The notes: a model not told the origin generated them from the letters alone. A stretch of 64,000 nt of DNA from an uncultured Lachnospiraceae bacterium (GCA_910588955.1 CAJURQ010000015.1:10118-74117), one strand, 5' to 3'; numbered from the stretch's first letter, positions 8,003 through 16,436 are shown. Made by a program: numbers and translations.

Positions 8003-8547
8003 AATAATCCTCCTATTCTGCACACCGCACTAAACAAAATCGGCACCGCAAAGTGAATTTTGTTTTTACAGTAGGTGTGATAATCTTGTTTCAAATCCTC
8101 ACCGTAGATTTTCCAGTGTCCCGTCCGCCAGACTTCATGCAGATACGAGAAAAAATACCGAAATCTCTCCCTGCCGTTTTTCTCCGCCGCAAGCTTTATC
8201 AGCGAAAATGCCGCGCCGATCACAAAGGCTCCCGCCAGAACGGACAAAAATTCTCCCACCGTCAAAAAACTTCCGATCATGACAAACAGTTTTACATCAC
8301 CCGCGCCGAGTGCGCCTATCACATACAAAGGATACATAAGCAGAAACGCTGGAAGCACAGATGCCAGAAGATCCGGTAATCCCCGACCGGACAAAACGCC
8401 GCCCGCAATGCCGATTACCATGCCCAGAAGAATAAAACCGTTTGGAATCCGATCTGTTTTTAAGTCCGCCAACGCGGAAAGTAAAAGCAGGAGAAGCAAG
8501 ACAGATTGACAGTAGGTCAGTCCAATACAACCACCTCCACCTCTCAA
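7999..8547 (-). CDS. A24-family prepilin peptidase (CpaA/TadV type), first gene of the Tad operon
   Basis: A polytopic membrane protein with the two catalytic aspartate motifs: ADLKTDRIPN near residue 27 and GAGDVKLF near residue 82. These match CpaA/TadV prepilin peptidases. A C-terminal soluble tail of about 60 residues is longer than usual. Its start is uncertain: the TTG at 8547 lies at the edge of an AGGTGGAGGTGG run that itself looks like the ribosome-binding site, so translation may begin a few codons later at a non-ATG codon. It is the first gene after the promoter at 8669-8696 and would process Flp1 and the TadE-like subunits. Confidence 0.82.
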   Translation of the reverse strand: MRGGGGCIGLTYCQSVLLLLLLLSALADLKTDRIPNGFILLGMVIGIAGGVLSGRGLPDLLASVLPAFLLMYPLYVIGALGAGDVKLFVMIGSFLTVGEFLSVLAGAFVIGAAFSLIKLAAEKNGRERFRYFFSYLHEVWRTGHWKIYGEDLKQDYHTYCKNKIHFAVPILFSAVCRIGGLF

Positions 8548-8567
8548 AATAAAAGTATAAAAACCTG

Positions 8568-8658
8568 ACTCAACGAAATAATTGGAAGATCTTCCCGATG
8601 CCCTGAAGCGAGAAGCGTGTATTCCGCAGAAAGGAATGACACATAGAATTTCTTGAGT
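8568..8658 (-). ncRNA. structured 5' leader of the Tad operon (candidate cis-regulatory RNA)
   Basis: On the minus strand the transcript would begin about four bases before an outer stem formed by 8648-8658 and 8568-8579 (ACTCAA-GAAAT paired with ATTTC-G-TTGAGT). Inside are a nine-pair stem (8633-8642 with 8617-8625) and a GGAAG/CTTCC stem (8584-8595). The outer stem is followed by a run of U residues and then the ribosome-binding region. The fold is visible by eye only; it does not match a riboswitch consensus that I know. Confidence 0.4.
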
Positions 8659-8668
8659 TGTGACTTGA

Positions 8669-8696
8669 ATTATAGCACAATAAAAAAACTTGTCTA
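8669..8696 (-). promoter_or_regulatory. sigma-A type promoter of the Tad operon
   Basis: Minus-strand hexamers TAGACA (8691-8696) and TATAAT (8669-8674) are separated by 16 bases. The predicted start near 8662 gives a leader of about 115 bases before the first peptidase gene. No other convincing promoter is seen inside the tightly packed operon. Confidence 0.65.
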
Positions 8697-8732
8697 TAGC
8701 TCTGTGCGAAAAAAACTAATTTTGTAAAATAG

Positions 8733-9005
8733 TTACAAAATTTTGAAAAAATGAATGCCGTAAAGTACCGCAACGCCCGGAAATCCAAGGATTCCGGATG
8801 TCAAAACCGTAAAGGGATTGATTCCCACCGCCACCTGCATCTGTCTCGCCGCCAGCATATAATTAATCGCGTAAATGCCCACCGTTCCCATCACCGCACG
8901 CAGTACAAAATTGACCAGCCACTCTACCTTTCTGCCCATCGCACCGATTGCCAGCACAATCAGACATACCGCCAAAATCGTCACCACTCCGCTCGCATTT
9001 CCCAT
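8733..9005 (-). CDS. bofA: BofA-family pro-sigma-K processing inhibitor homologue
   Basis: A 90-residue protein with two hydrophobic segments and the conserved C-terminal signature GINPFTVLTSGILGFPGVAV. BofA in Bacillus holds the SpoIVF protease complex inactive in the forespore outer membrane, so this points to a sporulating lineage. The ATG at 9005 is chosen because GAGGA lies eight bases upstream and it gives the usual BofA length. It stands alone on the minus strand, divergent from yaaL, whereas recR-yaaL-bofA is collinear in Bacillus. Confidence 0.82.
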   Translation of the reverse strand: MGNASGVVTILAVCLIVLAIGAMGRKVEWLVNFVLRAVMGTVGIYAINYMLAARQMQVAVGINPFTVLTSGILGFPGVAVLYGIHFFKIL

Positions 9006-9129
9006 AATCCAATCCTCACAGTCCGTCCCGCCGCCCCGCGAAAACGTCCTCCTGCCTGTCTCCCTACAGCATATGTACGGGCTATTCATAATATTACATG
9101 AATATTTCTGGAAATTTTTACCTAAACTA

Positions 9130-9251
9130 ATGTGAGAAGAACATCTAGCCGCTCACAGCAGAGGCTGTTTCGCAAAGTCAGCAAAGCTGACTTGGAAGTT
9201 CTAAGTCTCACATAGGAGAATGCAAAAAGCAGCATTCTCCGCACTGGCACC
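9130..9251 (+). repeat. intergenic palindromic repeat element, copy A
   Basis: This gene-free stretch holds nested hairpins: ATGTGAGA/TCTCACAT (9130-9137 with 9206-9213), AGTCAGC/GCTGACT (9176-9182 with 9186-9192) and GGAGAATGC/GCATTCTCC (9215-9223 with 9232-9240). Its right half (about 9195-9248) matches the minus strand of 38822-38925 closely, including AAGTTCTAAGTCTCACATAG against AAGTTCTATGTCTCGCGTAG, so the element is dispersed in the genome. It lies directly upstream of yaaL. Confidence 0.6.
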
Positions 9252-9286
9252 CGCGTGAAAGAAATAGTCAGGAAGGATGGTCCCAT

Positions 9287-9574
9287 ATGAGAATTATGTT
9301 TAGACAGAGTCCCTGCGTACCGGAAGAGAACGAAATTATCGTGGACAGGCAGAAGATGACACTGAGAGAGGAGCTGCTGCTGACAAGGAACGCGCTGGAA
9401 AACGCTTACGCCGGATTTGACAACGCGACGGACCCGGATCTGATCGACTGCTATATCTATGAGCTGAACGCTGTTATGAAACGGTATAAATACTTACTGC
9501 AAAAGGCAGCGGAAACCGATCCGCTGCCCGAGAAAGAACTCTCCGAGGCTTACCGCCCTCTGACGCTCTCATAA
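9287..9574 (+). CDS. YaaL-family (DUF2508) small protein
   Basis: A 95-residue acidic cytoplasmic protein with REELLLTRNALENAYAGFDNATDPDLIDCYIYELN read across residues 27-61 in sections; the pattern of aromatic and acidic residues is that of DUF2508/YaaL. It is normally encoded near bofA, as here, though on the opposite strand. AGGAAGGA precedes the ATG. Function is unknown; association with bofA suggests a sporulation link, which is inference. Confidence 0.75.
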   Translation: MRIMFRQSPCVPEENEIIVDRQKMTLREELLLTRNALENAYAGFDNATDPDLIDCYIYELNAVMKRYKYLLQKAAETDPLPEKELSEAYRPLTLS

Positions 9575-9587
9575 ATTTATACACGAT

Positions 9588-9628
9588 GGAGAATGCTCTG
9601 CATTCTCCAGATTGAGCTTCGCTCAATC
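9588..9628. terminator. paired hairpins between convergent yaaL and fliS
   Basis: Two perfect stems lie back to back: GGAGAATGC/GCATTCTCC (9588-9596 with 9600-9608) and GATTGAGC/GCTCAATC with a TTC loop (9610-9617 with 9621-9628). They separate the ends of convergent genes, so transcript end formation is likely, but neither stem is followed by a clear U run. Confidence 0.5.
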
Positions 9629-9630
9629 CA

Positions 9631-10107
9631 TTATACGCAAAATCCCCGATTTGCTGCGGGATCCGCCGCGCTTTCAGTCAGATCGTTTCTGCCGTAAGTA
9701 AGCCCCGCATAAACAGTCTGGGTATTGCCCATAATAGGACCTGTGGAATCCTGTCCCTCGATCTGCTTATACGCTTGCAAGAGTTTATCGAGCACAGGGC
9801 GGACATGCTCCAGATTTTCCGCGTTGTTGTGCAGCGCCGCCTGTGCCACCTCCCTGTTGACATAGAGATAAAGCTGCAGCAGATGATGCGCTATCTCATA
9901 TTCCATATGCAGGGAATCCATGAGCTCGCACATACAACCCTGAATCCTGCGGACCGCATCCTTAAGTTCTGTCCTGTCGCCTGTGGCAAGCGCATCCTCC
10001 GCCTCGCCCACATAGAGCAGCGCCATCTCGTAGAGAATGGTGATAAGCTGCGTCTTGTTCGCCTGCGTAATCCGCAGGGTATATTCCTGTTTTAATTCCT
10101 TCGTCAT
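9631..10107 (-). CDS. fliS: flagellar export chaperone FliS
   Basis: A 158-residue helical protein beginning MTKELKQEYTLRITQANKTQ, followed by the FliS core (ILYEMALLYVGEAEDAL and the helix HLLQLYLYVNREVAQAAL). FliS binds the C-terminal helix of newly made flagellin and keeps it from polymerising before export. It is encoded about 100 bases after the flagellin gene on the same strand, separated by two hairpins. The tail of about 30 residues after position 128 is longer than in Bacillus FliS. Confidence 0.88.
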   Translation of the reverse strand: MTKELKQEYTLRITQANKTQLITILYEMALLYVGEAEDALATGDRTELKDAVRRIQGCMCELMDSLHMEYEIAHHLLQLYLYVNREVAQAALHNNAENLEHVRPVLDKLLQAYKQIEGQDSTGPIMGNTQTVYAGLTYGRNDLTESAADPAANRGFCV

Positions 10108-10148
10108 ATCGCGAATCTGCCTTTCTCATATTCTAATTTGATATCACG

Positions 10149-10204
10149 GGAAGAATGTGCTTTTTACATTCTTCCGTAGATAATTTGCGAAGCAAATTTT
10201 CTAC
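10149..10204 (-). terminator. tandem hairpins after the flagellin gene
   Basis: Two stems follow the flagellin stop on the minus strand: GTAGATAATTTGC with GCAAATTTTCTAC (10176-10188 with 10192-10204, twelve of thirteen pairing) and GGAAGAATGT with ACATTCTTCC (10149-10158 with 10166-10175). There is no strong U run, so they may stabilise the flagellin mRNA as well as reduce read-through to fliS. Confidence 0.45.
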
Positions 10205-10207
10205 AGA

Positions 10208-11626
10208 TCACTGCAGCAGCTGCAGTACCTGCGAGGGTCTCTCGTTTGCCTGCGCCAGCATGGATACCGCCGCTTGGGATATTACCTGCTCCGTCGTGTA
10301 AGCCGTCATCTCCTCCGCCATATCCACATCCATGATCCGGGAATAAGAAGCCGTCATATTCTCGTTGGTCACTGCCAGATTGTTGACCGTGTGCTCCAGA
10401 CGGTTCTGGTATGCGCCGAGCCTGCTTCGTGCATCAGACACATAGAGAATCGCCTTCTTGATCGTCCTGTTTGCATCCGCGCAATCCTCCGACGTCTTCA
10501 TCTTCATATCTTCCATATCCATCCTGTTCAGGGAGATGGTCGGAATACGGATTGCAAGCTGCTGTCCCTCGTTCGCGCCGGTCTGGGTATCCATGGTGCC
10601 GATGCCGGTAATGTCAATCTTCAGATTCTGTATAGCTCCTCCCATCAGTCCCCCATACGCGGTGCCATTCTCCTGCCCCGGCTGTGGATCTGTGTTGGGC
10701 ACTGTCGTCTTAGGTCTGTCGCATACATAGGTTAACCGAAATCCGGCAGCATTCCCAACGACAATTGTATCCGTACCATTCACATTATCAGGTGTAATAC
10801 TCATAACTTCTGCATCCGCCGGAACACCTGTTATGCCGGCATTCTGCAGCACTTCGGTAAAGTTAGCCTTAACAGCATCCTCATTCACTTTCGGCACCCA
10901 GTTTGTCCCGTCGTCCACAAAATCATACGGCACTTCAAAACCGGGATACATATTCTCTTTGGACAGCTGAAGCGTCATCTCAAAATCCAGAGGTCCCTTC
11001 AGCGTAATTTTGGACTTCCCTGTATCAGAAACCTCCACGCCCTGCGGAAATTCAGGACCAAGATTGATTGTGACCGCATCTTTGACAATATTCCCTTTCG
11101 CGTCATAAATGACGTTCAGCTGATTAATCGTATATTCTTTCGCCATCACCTCATCTGAATAGTAATCCACCCTAACCTTGTGATTATCGGTATATCCACG
11201 CAGGTCAAAAGTGCCATCCAGAAGGGTCTGTCCGTTAAACTGCGTATCTGTAGAAATTCTGGTAATTTCAGCCTTGAGCTGCTTTACTTCCTGCTCCAGC
11301 GTCATGCGGTCGCCGGTGGTAAGCGTTCCCGTCTCACCTTTAACTGCCAGCTCGTTCATTCTCTGCAGCATCTCATGTACTTCCGTCAACGCGCCGTCCG
11401 CCGTTTCAATGACGGAAATACCGTTCTGGGAACTCTGTGTCGCCGTAGTGATACCCGTAATCTGCATATGCATCTTCGTGCCGATGGCATAACCCGAAGG
11501 ATTATCCTTTGACGTCGTTACCTTCAAACCCGAAGAAAGGCGTTCCAAGGACTTAGATACCCTGTTGTCCGATGCATTTAATGCATTGCTTGCGCGCATT
11601 GCCGGCGCATTATAACTGATCTTCAT
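10208..11626 (-). CDS. flagellin
   Basis: A 472-residue flagellin. The N-terminal D0/D1 region is clear (MKISYNAPAMRASNALNASD, then LSSGLKVTTSKDNPSGYAIG and the NGISVIETADGALTEVHEML motif), as is the C-terminal D1/D0 region (SRLGAYQNRLEHTVNNLAVT to QANERPSQVLQLLQ). The centre (about residues 150-360) is a variable surface domain. It would form the filament after export by the flagellar system. GGAGGAATAAATT precedes the ATG. The preceding DUF6240 gene is only 32 bases upstream, so the two are likely co-transcribed, which is unusual for a flagellin. Confidence 0.95.
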   Translation of the reverse strand: MKISYNAPAMRASNALNASDNRVSKSLERLSSGLKVTTSKDNPSGYAIGTKMHMQITGITTATQSSQNGISVIETADGALTEVHEMLQRMNELAVKGETGTLTTGDRMTLEQEVKQLKAEITRISTDTQFNGQTLLDGTFDLRGYTDNHKVRVDYYSDEVMAKEYTINQLNVIYDAKGNIVKDAVTINLGPEFPQGVEVSDTGKSKITLKGPLDFEMTLQLSKENMYPGFEVPYDFVDDGTNWVPKVNEDAVKANFTEVLQNAGITGVPADAEVMSITPDNVNGTDTIVVGNAAGFRLTYVCDRPKTTVPNTDPQPGQENGTAYGGLMGGAIQNLKIDITGIGTMDTQTGANEGQQLAIRIPTISLNRMDMEDMKMKTSEDCADANRTIKKAILYVSDARSRLGAYQNRLEHTVNNLAVTNENMTASYSRIMDVDMAEEMTAYTTEQVISQAAVSMLAQANERPSQVLQLLQ

Positions 11627-11658
11627 AATTTATTCCTCCATTCCGCTTCTTAAAATAC

Positions 11659-14600
11659 TTATGCCGTCAAGGTTGTGATAAACGCTTTTGCGATGTTGTA
11701 AAGGTCCGCAGTCTGCTGCCCTTCTCCACCGTTTACCTCTTCCTCTGTGTATTCTTCACCGCCAACTTCTCTGCCCTGCAAGATAACCAGACTGCCTGTT
11801 TCCCTGTCTTCTCCCGAAGCCTCCAACGTCTTTTCCAGTTCTTCCTGCCTGCCCTGCAGCCAGCTCGTTCCCTCGCCGCTCTCACAGGCGATATAGCCGG
11901 AAACCTTCTGTTCCCTGAGAGAAAATTTAGCTGTAATCTGTCCGAACTCCTCGGTCTGTACCGTGACGTTCACCTTCCCCGTCCCGGCTCCGTGCAGAAC
12001 CTTTAAGTTGATAGCCGTCAGCTCGCCGTTTATCTCCACGGGAATCTGGTAATTTTCCTCCCGCGAAAGGCTTCCTGCAAGCGCAAGCTGTTTTTGACAG
12101 CTCTGCAGGGTGCGCAGATCGAGAAAATCTCCCGGCGCCTCTATCGCCTCATCCAAAATCCCGGAAAAGGTTTCCTGCATCTCCTCGTAGGCTTCCTGCG
12201 CGCTCTCCTTGTCTGTCAGGCTCTCTATGAGCGTCTCCGCCTTCTGCCTGCCTTCCGAAGCGCCCGCGCCTTCCTCCAAATCTCGCAGCTTCCGGTACAG
12301 CGCGCCGGGCTTTTTCCGAAGCGCCGAAGCCGCCTCCAGATTATTCGCCGTCACAGGCTGCCTGTACGCCACCAGTTCCCGCACCACAGCCTCTTCCACA
12401 TTCTCAAGTCCCCGGTAGGACTGTAACTGGTCCTGCATATATGCCTGTTCCAAAGATGCATCCGCCGTCTGCTGCCGCAGCGCATCCGCGAACTCTTCCA
12501 TGGTCGTCTCCGCCGTAAGGTTCGTCTCCGCAAGCATCTCCGGTTCCAGACCATCCGCGATCTGCCCTGCAAGCATATGGTAATAGCTCTCCGCCTGCTC
12601 CGAACCCGGCTGCCTCTGTCCGCTTTCCTGACTGCCTGCCTCCGCGCTCTCCTGTCCCAGATTCGGGAATCCGCTCAAAATCTGGTCGGTAATGGACTTA
12701 TTTTTTGCCACGGCGTCCACGCCGTCAAAACCGTCGTCCACCTTATAATCCATCCCCTGTTTTCTGGTGCTGCGCATTGCCGTCAGGAGATTGCTGAAAG
12801 AAATCTGTGCGCCCTCCTTCAGTAGACTGCCAACCGCCGCGTCGTCCGACTTCTCCAACTGCCGGAACATGCGGTAAATCCCGATATAAGCCTCTCTCTC
12901 CTGCTCGCTGACCGCATGGCTCTTTTCCAGTTTATATAAATACTTGCTAAATTTCTCTTCTCTCGCCGCGTCATCCGCGCCGCTCTCGTCCAGATACTGA
13001 TTCAGTTCGTCCATTGACATAGTAAGGGGATTCTTGCCGTCCCGAATCGCCTGCAGGGACGCCGCCGGAGTCATCCTGCGGATGGTCTGCTGCAGCTCCA
13101 TGTCGTACTTCTTCACCGCGTCCATATTGTCGTGGGTGATATCCATACTGTTATAGCCCAAAATCCGCACCGCCTTGCGGTTCTCCTCACTCGTCTCAAG
13201 ACCCATGTCTTCCAGAATATCATCCACGTTGCGGAATGCCTTGCGGATGGAATCTCCCATATCCGCTCTGGGTGCAGTCATCAACGTCTCGTAAGACTCC
13301 CTCGCCGCCTCGTATGCGTTCTTAAGCGCAACACCGTTCTTATGTACGCTGTCGAGCGTAAACGCTTCCGTGCCGTCTATATACTGCACGAGCACTGCCG
13401 CAGGCAAGTACGGGATCTCCGAAACCTTTGTCTGTACTTCCTCGTAAAGCGACGCTTTCTCTGCCGCCGCCGTCACATCGGATTCCCCGTAAAGCTTCTG
13501 GTTCTGCTCCTGCTCCAGCTTCTTAAGCGCCTCCACCAGCGCCTCAAGTTCCGTCGTGTCTATGGAATAACCGCGCGCCATCAACTGCCTGTTCGCCTCA
13601 ATGGTCATCATCAGCCGGACTTCTTCCATCTGACGCCTCTGGGTAACCGCCGCAGGCACTTCCTGCATCACCTCGCCCGCGTCTATCTTCTCCTGCGCCT
13701 TAGTCAGATTCCGCAGATTTACTTCCTTGTCCTCCGCCACCGTCAGGTCGATTGCCTCATCGCTGATCTTTCCGTAGCTCTCTGCATAATCCGCCGCCCG
13801 CTCCACACTGCTTCTGCCGTCGGCAAGATTTGCTTCGCCGGGCTTTTTTCCGTCGGCAATCGCCGCCGCTGCCGCCGCAAGAACTTTTTCTTTGTCCCAA
13901 GGCTGCTTTGCCTGCCCGATCTCATGGAGGTTTTGCATCGTCTCCGCCGTCAGCGGTACGCCCACGCCGATCAGCCATTGTGCCCCCTCCACATTTTCAT
14001 CCGTAATTTCAAGCCCTGCCTCTTCCAGCACGCGCTCAATCTGCGGACGAAGCTGTTCCCAGTTATAGTCCTCCGCCTTCTTCGCGTAATAGCCGGTGCC
14101 GTCCGCGGCATAGTAGCCGTGCGCCTGTCTCCGGCTGTCGGAAGCCGCGCTGTGGTCCGCCAGATAAAAATTCTCAATGGTAGGATCCATCCGGTTCTCC
14201 ACCATATATTTCACGGCGCCTTCACCGATTTCACCCGTCTGCATGGCTCTCTCAAAGGCATCCTTCACCGCCCGCACATTTTCCACGGTAAGCGGAATGT
14301 CATGCGCCCGAAACTGTGCGGCAAGCTCCTGTGCAAAAGCCTGACTGCCCGTTATCTGCGCCAGAGTATCCGCATCCAGATCGTCGGTGTAGCCCACGAC
14401 CTCTGTGCCGCCCTTGACAAGCTCAGCTTTGATCGTATCGACAATGGTGACAACTTCCTCAATTTCCATATCGCCGGGATGATACCCTTCCTGCTGTAAG
14501 CGGGAAAAATCTTCCCCGGACATAGTATTAGACATCACTGTCATATAGTCTGTCTGCGTCGCCACGTCAATAGCAGCCGCATCCTGCATAACCTCTTCTG

Positions 14601-14766
14601 CGGTCTTTCCGTGACCTCCGTAAGCGTTGTTATCCATAACTGTGCCAGAAATGTCTAATGCGTAATCACCCGCACGCTCCGTCTTCGTCGTCCGGGTTTC
14701 CCGATATGAAGTTGTCGCCCTGTCTACATTTTGATTTGCGTTACTGTGGTCAAACGTAATCTTCAT
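11659..14766 (-). CDS. DUF6240-type flagellar protein with a FliK-like C-terminal domain
   Basis: A protein of 1035 residues starting MKITFDHSNANQNVDRATTS; this ATG has GAGGAAG nine bases upstream, so it is preferred to a start 21 bases further out. There is no signal peptide. The body is acidic and helical with repeated 'LTxENVxAxxxA' segments at about residues 160, 250 and 515. The final 170 residues contain ITAKFSLREQKVSGYIACES after a beta-rich stretch (INLKVLHGAGTGKVNVTV), which resembles the hook-length control domain of FliK. It lies immediately upstream of flagellin. Hook or filament-related function is inferred from the C-terminal pattern and position. Confidence 0.65.
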   Translation of the reverse strand: MKITFDHSNANQNVDRATTSYRETRTTKTERAGDYALDISGTVMDNNAYGGHGKTAEEVMQDAAAIDVATQTDYMTVMSNTMSGEDFSRLQQEGYHPGDMEIEEVVTIVDTIKAELVKGGTEVVGYTDDLDADTLAQITGSQAFAQELAAQFRAHDIPLTVENVRAVKDAFERAMQTGEIGEGAVKYMVENRMDPTIENFYLADHSAASDSRRQAHGYYAADGTGYYAKKAEDYNWEQLRPQIERVLEEAGLEITDENVEGAQWLIGVGVPLTAETMQNLHEIGQAKQPWDKEKVLAAAAAAIADGKKPGEANLADGRSSVERAADYAESYGKISDEAIDLTVAEDKEVNLRNLTKAQEKIDAGEVMQEVPAAVTQRRQMEEVRLMMTIEANRQLMARGYSIDTTELEALVEALKKLEQEQNQKLYGESDVTAAAEKASLYEEVQTKVSEIPYLPAAVLVQYIDGTEAFTLDSVHKNGVALKNAYEAARESYETLMTAPRADMGDSIRKAFRNVDDILEDMGLETSEENRKAVRILGYNSMDITHDNMDAVKKYDMELQQTIRRMTPAASLQAIRDGKNPLTMSMDELNQYLDESGADDAAREEKFSKYLYKLEKSHAVSEQEREAYIGIYRMFRQLEKSDDAAVGSLLKEGAQISFSNLLTAMRSTRKQGMDYKVDDGFDGVDAVAKNKSITDQILSGFPNLGQESAEAGSQESGQRQPGSEQAESYYHMLAGQIADGLEPEMLAETNLTAETTMEEFADALRQQTADASLEQAYMQDQLQSYRGLENVEEAVVRELVAYRQPVTANNLEAASALRKKPGALYRKLRDLEEGAGASEGRQKAETLIESLTDKESAQEAYEEMQETFSGILDEAIEAPGDFLDLRTLQSCQKQLALAGSLSREENYQIPVEINGELTAINLKVLHGAGTGKVNVTVQTEEFGQITAKFSLREQKVSGYIACESGEGTSWLQGRQEELEKTLEASGEDRETGSLVILQGREVGGEEYTEEEVNGGEGQQTADLYNIAKAFITTLTA

Positions 14767-14854
14767 AAATAAGTCTTCCTCATACAAAATGTAGTGTATT
14801 TATTCATGTATAAGCAGACTCAAAATGCTTCGCATTTTTCGCTTATACGCGTTA

Positions 14855-14884
14855 AAAGGGCGAATGATTTCTCATTCACCCTTT
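14855..14884 (-). terminator. intrinsic terminator of the fic gene
   Basis: The minus strand has AAAGGGTGAATGA and TCATTCGCCCTTT (14872-14884 with 14855-14867; one mismatch) followed by a short T run. It lies 33 bases after the Fic stop codon. An adjacent stem AAATGC/GCATTT lies on the other side. Confidence 0.7.
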
Positions 14885-14917
14885 ATTTCGGCATAGTTGG
14901 GCAGTTTCTTAACCTTT

Positions 14918-15670
14918 TTACGCATTTTCCGCGCGCGCAATCTGTTTCGCCCACGTTTTCACCGTCTGCTCCCGCAAAAAATTCCGGAGCGGGTCAAGGT
15001 TCTGTCGGGCATCCCACGCCTCCAGCGCGTCATAATACTCTTTGCGATCCTCTTCATGAATAATAATCGGCGGATGTTCATGCATGATCAAAAAATAGTT
15101 CATCGCCAGACGTCCCACACGCCCGTTACCGTCCGCAAAGGGATGTATGTTCTCAAACTTTGCATGAAAATAAGCTGCCGCAGTCAGCGCATTGCGGTCT
15201 GAAATCTCTGTAAGCTCTGAGAGCAGCTCGTCCATCTCCTCCTCCACATCTTCGGGAGCAGCGCCGATTTCCTCTTTCCCGGTCACAAAATCATGATGTT
15301 TATATTCTCCGGGACGCTCCCCTAACTGCCATCTGCGCGTCTCGTAAGTATTCTGTGTTAAGACCCTGTGCAGCTCTTTGATAAATGACTCGTCAAATTC
15401 CCGTTTCTTCTGAAATGCGTTAAGCAGCATCTCATTTGCCTCTTTTGCGTTGCGGATTTCAAATAATGTCCGCAAATCCCCGGTATAGGAAGTCACGCCG
15501 TCATGCTCAAATATCTCTCTCGTATCGTGATAGGTAACCCTGTCATTTTCGATTCTGCCAGAATGATAGGCGAAAGAAATGCTGTGACCGTTCAATGCCT
15601 CAGACAATTCCGCATCCGTTGATATATTTTTCCCCTGCCAGATGACAACCGCTTTTTCATAATCTGTCAT
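14918..15670 (-). CDS. Fic-domain protein with N-terminal inhibitory motif
   Basis: A 250-residue Fic protein. The catalytic motif HPFADGNGRVGR is complete at residues 176-187, so AMP (or other nucleotide) transfer to hydroxyl side chains is expected. An inhibitory (S/T)xxxE(G/N) motif is present as SGRIEN at residues 37-42, which would place this in the class with the inhibitory helix in front of the Fic fold. The target is unknown. It stands alone with its own terminator; no separate antitoxin gene is seen beside it, consistent with intramolecular inhibition. Confidence 0.88.
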   Translation of the reverse strand: MTDYEKAVVIWQGKNISTDAELSEALNGHSISFAYHSGRIENDRVTYHDTREIFEHDGVTSYTGDLRTLFEIRNAKEANEMLLNAFQKKREFDESFIKELHRVLTQNTYETRRWQLGERPGEYKHHDFVTGKEEIGAAPEDVEEEMDELLSELTEISDRNALTAAAYFHAKFENIHPFADGNGRVGRLAMNYFLIMHEHPPIIIHEEDRKEYYDALEAWDARQNLDPLRNFLREQTVKTWAKQIARAENA

Positions 15671-15848
15671 GAATGATGCCTTTCCCGTAACTCTTTTTGA
15701 AATATTATTTGTATTATATCATCTCTTTTATCTCTATTGCATTTTTTATGTAAAATCAACTGAATTTCATTTAAGTTCTTCTATATTACACCCCTCTATC
15801 ATCTCTGATAAATCAATATACCGAAAAGTTTCATCTTGCCTCATAAAG

Positions 15849-15881
15849 TTAAAACCAGTGAAACGAAAAGTCTCACTGGTT
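15849..15881 (-). terminator. putative terminator after the 175-residue unknown gene
   Basis: AACCAGTGA and TCACTGGTT form a nine-pair stem (15873-15881 with 15853-15861) on the minus strand, followed by TTTAACTTT. It is 28 bases after the stop codon at 15909. Confidence 0.55.
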
Positions 15882-15908
15882 CAACTGATTTGCAATCATA
15901 TTTTCCCT

Positions 15909-16436
15909 TTACCACAACAGTGCATCTTGCTCCTTATTCCCTGTCAGCAGCTTTTCCAATTTTTCCAGAAAAGATACATAAAACTGCCTTTCCTTTACAA
16001 GTGCCTGTTGTTCTTCCATACTTATAACCCGATTAGGTTCCAGAGGATGGTCAAAATCATATAAAGCTTTTTGAGTAGCCCGAATTGCTGACTCTACGGA
16101 TTCACCCAAAATATCATCACTATGTAGCAATCCATAATAATTGGCTATAATTTGCTGCATATGCATATCTGTTATATGCGTCCTTCCATTCTTGCTTTCA
16201 CCCAATCCGTTTACTCCAACTTCTTTCACCGTCTCCATCCAAGCGTCTTTTACGGATTGTGGAGCATTCGGTCCGGCATTTTGTAACACACGTTCCTCAA
16301 AATCTGCTGCTGGCACACTCTGAATCCGCTCTTCCTCTTTTTCCGTTACACATTGTGCAAATGTAGAAGTTTTACTACTTTTTCGCTTATTTTCGTATGC
16401 GCCTATATTTTGCTGGTAATTGGAATTAACCTGCAT
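15909..16436 (-). CDS. unknown 175-residue protein, no signal peptide
   Basis: I do not recognise a family. The protein starts MQVNSNYQQNIGAYENKRKS, is hydrophilic, has no membrane segment and is predicted helical at its C-terminus (EEQQALVKERQFYVSFLEKL). A central WMETVKEVGVNGLGESKNGR stretch is followed by a His/Met-rich ITDMHMQQII. GGAGGGAG precedes the ATG. It heads towards the fic gene and follows a run of minus-strand genes for secreted and unknown proteins. Its short polar N-terminus without a Sec signal would be compatible with a cytosolic or flagellar-exported protein; that is only a hypothesis. Confidence 0.7.
   Translation of the reverse strand: MQVNSNYQQNIGAYENKRKSSKTSTFAQCVTEKEEERIQSVPAADFEERVLQNAGPNAPQSVKDAWMETVKEVGVNGLGESKNGRTHITDMHMQQIIANYYGLLHSDDILGESVESAIRATQKALYDFDHPLEPNRVISMEEQQALVKERQFYVSFLEKLEKLLTGNKEQDALLW

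Noticed and set aside
8548..8670. Known c-di-GMP riboswitch in front of the Tad operon
   Set aside because: I looked for the conserved blocks of the two c-di-GMP classes and did not find them; only the fold, not a known class, can be reported.
13132..14499. Long plus-strand open frame opposite the DUF6240 gene
   Set aside because: It is antisense to a well-supported gene, is rich in Arg, His and Leu as expected for a shadow frame, and has no ribosome-binding site or domain.
14918..15670. Fic toxin-antitoxin pair
   Set aside because: No small antitoxin gene is adjacent; the inhibitory motif lies within the Fic protein itself.
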